Part shown: one piece after another, positions 61,572 through 64,000 of the stretch
Position numbering within the stretch: position 1 is the stretch's first letter
Layout of the letters: every line of letters starts with the position of its first letter
NCBI RefSeq assembly: GCF_009674675.1
Contig: NZ_WKJC01000001.1
Span: 682,001 to 746,000 of the forward strand
Direction: 5' to 3'
From: Kangiella sp. HZ709
GTDB lineage: Bacteria; Pseudomonadota; Gammaproteobacteria; Enterobacterales; Kangiellaceae
Length of the DNA: 64,000 nt
Program-made: the position numbers and the translations under genes
Notes under the pieces: model-generated
Databases searched by the model: none
Told to the model about the DNA's origin: nothing
What the model saw: only the letters and a program-made list of their open reading frames with translations

Positions 61572-64000
61572 TAGTATTTACCAACGAAATTGATAAACCA
61601 ACCATCATATTCAAAATCGAGATTAGATAAGTCATCACTAAAGTCAGTAAAGTTATAACCTAAGCCTACTTTGAAGTTTTCTGTTAAGTGATAATCTGCA
61701 CCAATCAACCAACCTTGACGTTGATCTCTATTCTCTTTGGATTTTAATAGGCGGTATTCTGCTAAGGCATCCCACTCTTTGATTAAGTGATAGCGCGCTT
61801 GTAATGCATATAAGTCTACCGTGCTTGAGAACCATGGCCCTGTACCTCTTCCTTGTCTAACCTCACCTTGACGATGAGCCACTTTGGCCGCTAACTCCCA
61901 CTCAGGGCTAATACGATAAAGGCCTTCTAAAGCAACAATGTTAGAGCGCTGATCTGAACCTGCTGTTGTTTGCGCCAATGTGCGTAGGTCATACAAATAA
62001 GTATACTTACCCAGAAGTGCCCATTTATTATTATTAACTGGACGATAGGCAAACCCTAGGTTTGCCTCCGTAAATTCAGCGTTTTGAGCTGGATCATTTA
62101 AATCTTCTGTATCAGAGTAATTAACTCGAGCGGCTAATCGCCAATCTTGATCTAAGCGATAAGAAATTCGATTAGTAGTAAGCCATTGCTCTCTATTTTC
62201 AGCACCAGAGTCTTCTCTATACTCAAGTCTAGAAGTCCAATCAAGATCTGGGGAACGATAACTACCGCTTATTGAACCAGCTTGACGATCTATCACCCCA
62301 CCATTGATATTTTCCAGCTCACCATCTTGTAGATTAAAACCGATATTCCAACCCGTACTAGGAATAAAATCCACCCCAAATGTGTGGGCCAATCCAGTTT
62401 CCTGTGGTGCTTTCAGATGTTGGCTTTCATTGTAAATAGTTACCTGATTCGATACACGCCATCTTTGTCCTAAAGTAATTCCATCAGTAATACTAGGTCC
62501 AAAAACACTGTTAGTGGTATCGGTTGAGTAAGTATAACGTCCGTAGATACTATAATCATTATTCACAAAGTAATCAGCGGTTAAACTTGCCGCATCACCT
62601 CGGTGACCAGAACTGTACTCGGCGCCAATGGAGGAGCGCTGACCAAACAAGTAGCGAGTACCTACCGTAATCAAGTCATTGTTATCGTATGTTCCACCGT
62701 CATTTTCTAAGGTAAATTGGCCAGTAGTATATAGATCCCAAGTTTCACCAATTCTATGGTTATAACGTAATGCTCCTAGCATTGCTGAAGTTGAAGTGCC
62801 GGCAATGGTTTCTTCCAGCTGACGAACTTCGGCAGTTAATTGAGACTTCGGAGTTATTTTATAATCCAAATTCACTTGCGCCTGCTCTAACTTATTATTA
62901 GCACCACGCTCATATTCACTAGCTCGAGCAGATAAAGTTAAGTCTTTGGTAATTTGACCAGTAACTTCTGCACCAGTCTCAATGGTTTCTTCGTTTAATG
63001 TTCGACGAGCTACCGAGAAACCAGCTTCGGTTTCACGATGCCAAGCGCCAGCAGTAAATTCATTCTCACTCCAACCTAACTCTTTAAAGTTAGCTCTAGC
63101 CTCAACCGAATAGGCATCGCCCTTTTTACCAGAAACCTCATCAATAGGATCTGGTGAAATAGGAGCGAAACTAAAACCACCATTATCCGAGAAAAAGCTC
63201 GCGGCTTGATTCGCTGTAGTAGATGCATTTTCTAATTTTAAATAAGTACCTCGACCTGCTTGTAAAGTAACATCTATACCTTGCAATTCGTAATCATCGC
63301 CCGCGCGATTTTCATCAACAAAAGTACCGCCAATAGCAACATGTTCACCTAGCCATACTTTTGCTCGACCACCAACCGTAGTGTCATCCGGATTAAAGCC
63401 GGTTGGCAAATATTCATAGTCGACTAATAAAATATTATCGAAACCGTCGAGTGGCTCATCACGAATAATAGTATCTATATTTTGACGCGAAATTTGGCTA
63501 AGAGGGCGTGTTAAAATAATCCGCCCCTGAATTTCATCAATCTCGTAATCCGCACCTCTTTGTAGGGTCACAGAACTTTCTACTCGGCCAGTTGTGTTAT
63601 CATGAATTTCTAAAACAACTCGGTCTGAACCTGGCAAAATATCGCTATTTCGTAGGTAATAAAGACTACCCCCGGTACCTAAGAATTCATTATGACCGAA
63701 TGCAGTTTGAGCTTCTGATGCAAAAGCTTTTAGCTGAGTCTTAGACTCGCCTAGTTCTGTTGTCTCTATCGAGCGCCAATTAATGGCAGCACCATAAAGT
63801 GAGCGTGAATATTGAGAGAACTCATTTCCAGTAATGCCGGTATTAAAATTACCCCAAATGGCCTGACTCTTATCCCAATCAACACGAATATAGAATTTAC
63901 CTTGGGTATCAACATCACGATAAACGTTGGAATCATCACCATATACAGGGTAATAACGATCAGGATCTAGGCGTCGGAAAACGTCTTGTGGGTCTTTATC
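61571..64000 (-). CDS. Very large beta-barrel outer-membrane-like protein, N-terminus beyond the window
   Basis: The frame is open from the stop at 61571 to the window edge, at least 809 residues with no stop. An internal TTG at 63637 is not the real start, because upstream codons continue a family-like sequence (DPDRYYPVYGDDS, then GGSLYYLRNSDILPGSDRV). The N-terminal visible part is a surface domain. From about 250 residues in, there are repeated amphipathic strands (GAEYSSGHRGDAASLTADYFVN, YSIYGRYTYSTD) ending in an aromatic residue (FINFVGKY), as in outer-membrane barrels. Family members often carry DUF11 or Ig-like domains, consistent with the coupled DUF11 gene. I infer a cell-surface or appendage-anchoring role. 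Confidence 0.85.
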   Translation of the reverse strand, partial: DKDPQDVFRRLDPDRYYPVYGDDSNVYRDVDTQGKFYIRVDWDKSQAIWGNFNTGITGNEFSQYSRSLYGAAINWRSIETTELGESKTQLKAFASEAQTAFGHNEFLGTGGSLYYLRNSDILPGSDRVVLEIHDNTTGRVESSVTLQRGADYEIDEIQGRIILTRPLSQISRQNIDTIIRDEPLDGFDNILLVDYEYLPTGFNPDDTTVGGRAKVWLGEHVAIGGTFVDENRAGDDYELQGIDVTLQAGRGTYLKLENASTTANQAASFFSDNGGFSFAPISPDPIDEVSGKKGDAYSVEARANFKELGWSENEFTAGAWHRETEAGFSVARRTLNEETIETGAEVTGQITKDLTLSARASEYERGANNKLEQAQVNLDYKITPKSQLTAEVRQLEETIAGTSTSAMLGALRYNHRIGETWDLYTTGQFTLENDGGTYDNNDLITVGTRYLFGQRSSIGAEYSSGHRGDAASLTADYFVNNDYSIYGRYTYSTDTTNSVFGPSITDGITLGQRWRVSNQVTIYNESQHLKAPQETGLAHTFGVDFIPSTGWNIGFNLQDGELENINGGVIDRQAGSISGSYRSPDLDWTSRLEYREDSGAENREQWLTTNRISYRLDQDWRLAARVNYSDTEDLNDPAQNAEFTEANLGFAYRPVNNNKWALLGKYTYLYDLRTLAQTTAGSDQRSNIVALEGLYRISPEWELAAKVAHRQGEVRQGRGTGPWFSSTVDLYALQARYHLIKEWDALAEYRLLKSKENRDQRQGWLIGADYHLTENFKVGLGYNFTDFSDDLSNLDFEYDGWFINFVGKY

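Noticed and set aside
61571-63637. Barrel protein starting at the TTG at 63637
   Set aside because: The frame continues without a stop to the window edge and the upstream residues read as part of the same protein, so 63637 is internal.

Overview
The window looks like a single stretch of chromosome from a free-living, probably marine gammaproteobacterium of modest GC (impression about 40%, not computed). The evidence is protein families and gene order: an E. coli-type P-protein (pheA), hda next to a DUF2066 gene and purM-purN, apbC divergent from metG, rsxABCDGE-nth, rfaH, and uvrY-uvrC-pgsA followed by tRNA-Gly-Cys-Leu as in E. coli. From memory of gene orders it could belong to Kangiellaceae or a neighbouring oceanic group, but that is inference. 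No phage, IS element, integrase or CRISPR array was seen.

Left part (1-26.2 kb), mostly housekeeping. It opens with a translationally coupled pair: a class III nucleotide cyclase with a long pentapeptide-repeat front end and a cut-off secreted propeller-like protein. Then come pheA, a carboxymuconolactone decarboxylase-family protein, the DUF2066 / CDP-alcohol phosphatidyltransferase / hda operon, an OmpA-type lipoprotein, purM-purN-DUF3108, and apbC-hypothetical-dcd divergent from metG. An operon for bifunctional ATP sulfurylase/APS kinase, gamma-glutamyltransferase, a HupE-like membrane protein and a membrane-anchored protein sits between metG and the Rnf/Rsx electron-transport operon. That operon runs into nth. 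A small lipoprotein and tRNA-Val close the region.

Middle part (26.3-50.4 kb, almost all minus strand). This is a surface-polysaccharide locus of about 21 kb with 15 tightly packed genes read from cysQ (47133) down to a glycosyltransferase (26372): cysQ, a Wza-like SLBB export protein, Wzi, a Wzz-like protein, wecA, wecB, wecC, a heparinase-fold protein, Wzy-like and Wzx-like membrane proteins, a glycosyltransferase, two oxidoreductases, a second heparinase-fold protein and a WbuB-like glycosyltransferase. Its leader carries an exact ops element (GGCGGTAGCGTAC on the minus strand, 47151-47163), and the gene for the factor that reads ops, rfaH, lies directly upstream, coupled to uvrB and an MlaC-like gene. 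The operon therefore looks like an RfaH-controlled transcription unit with its regulator next door. WecA/WecB/WecC imply a GlcNAc-1-phosphate-initiated glycan that can contain ManNAcA. The two lyase-fold proteins suggest that uronic-acid glycan is trimmed or edited during export.

Right part (50.5-64 kb). It holds a class I aminotransferase, tRNA-Asn with a strong promoter and terminator, an O-antigen ligase/polymerase-family protein with a TPR-like tail, a TonB-dependent receptor, the tRNA-Gly/Cys/Leu cluster, pgsA, uvrC, the response regulator uvrY, a small secreted protein, and at the edge a coupled pair made of a very large outer-membrane-barrel-like protein (cut by the window end) and a secreted DUF11-domain protein. 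No gene-free stretch exceeds 300 bases.
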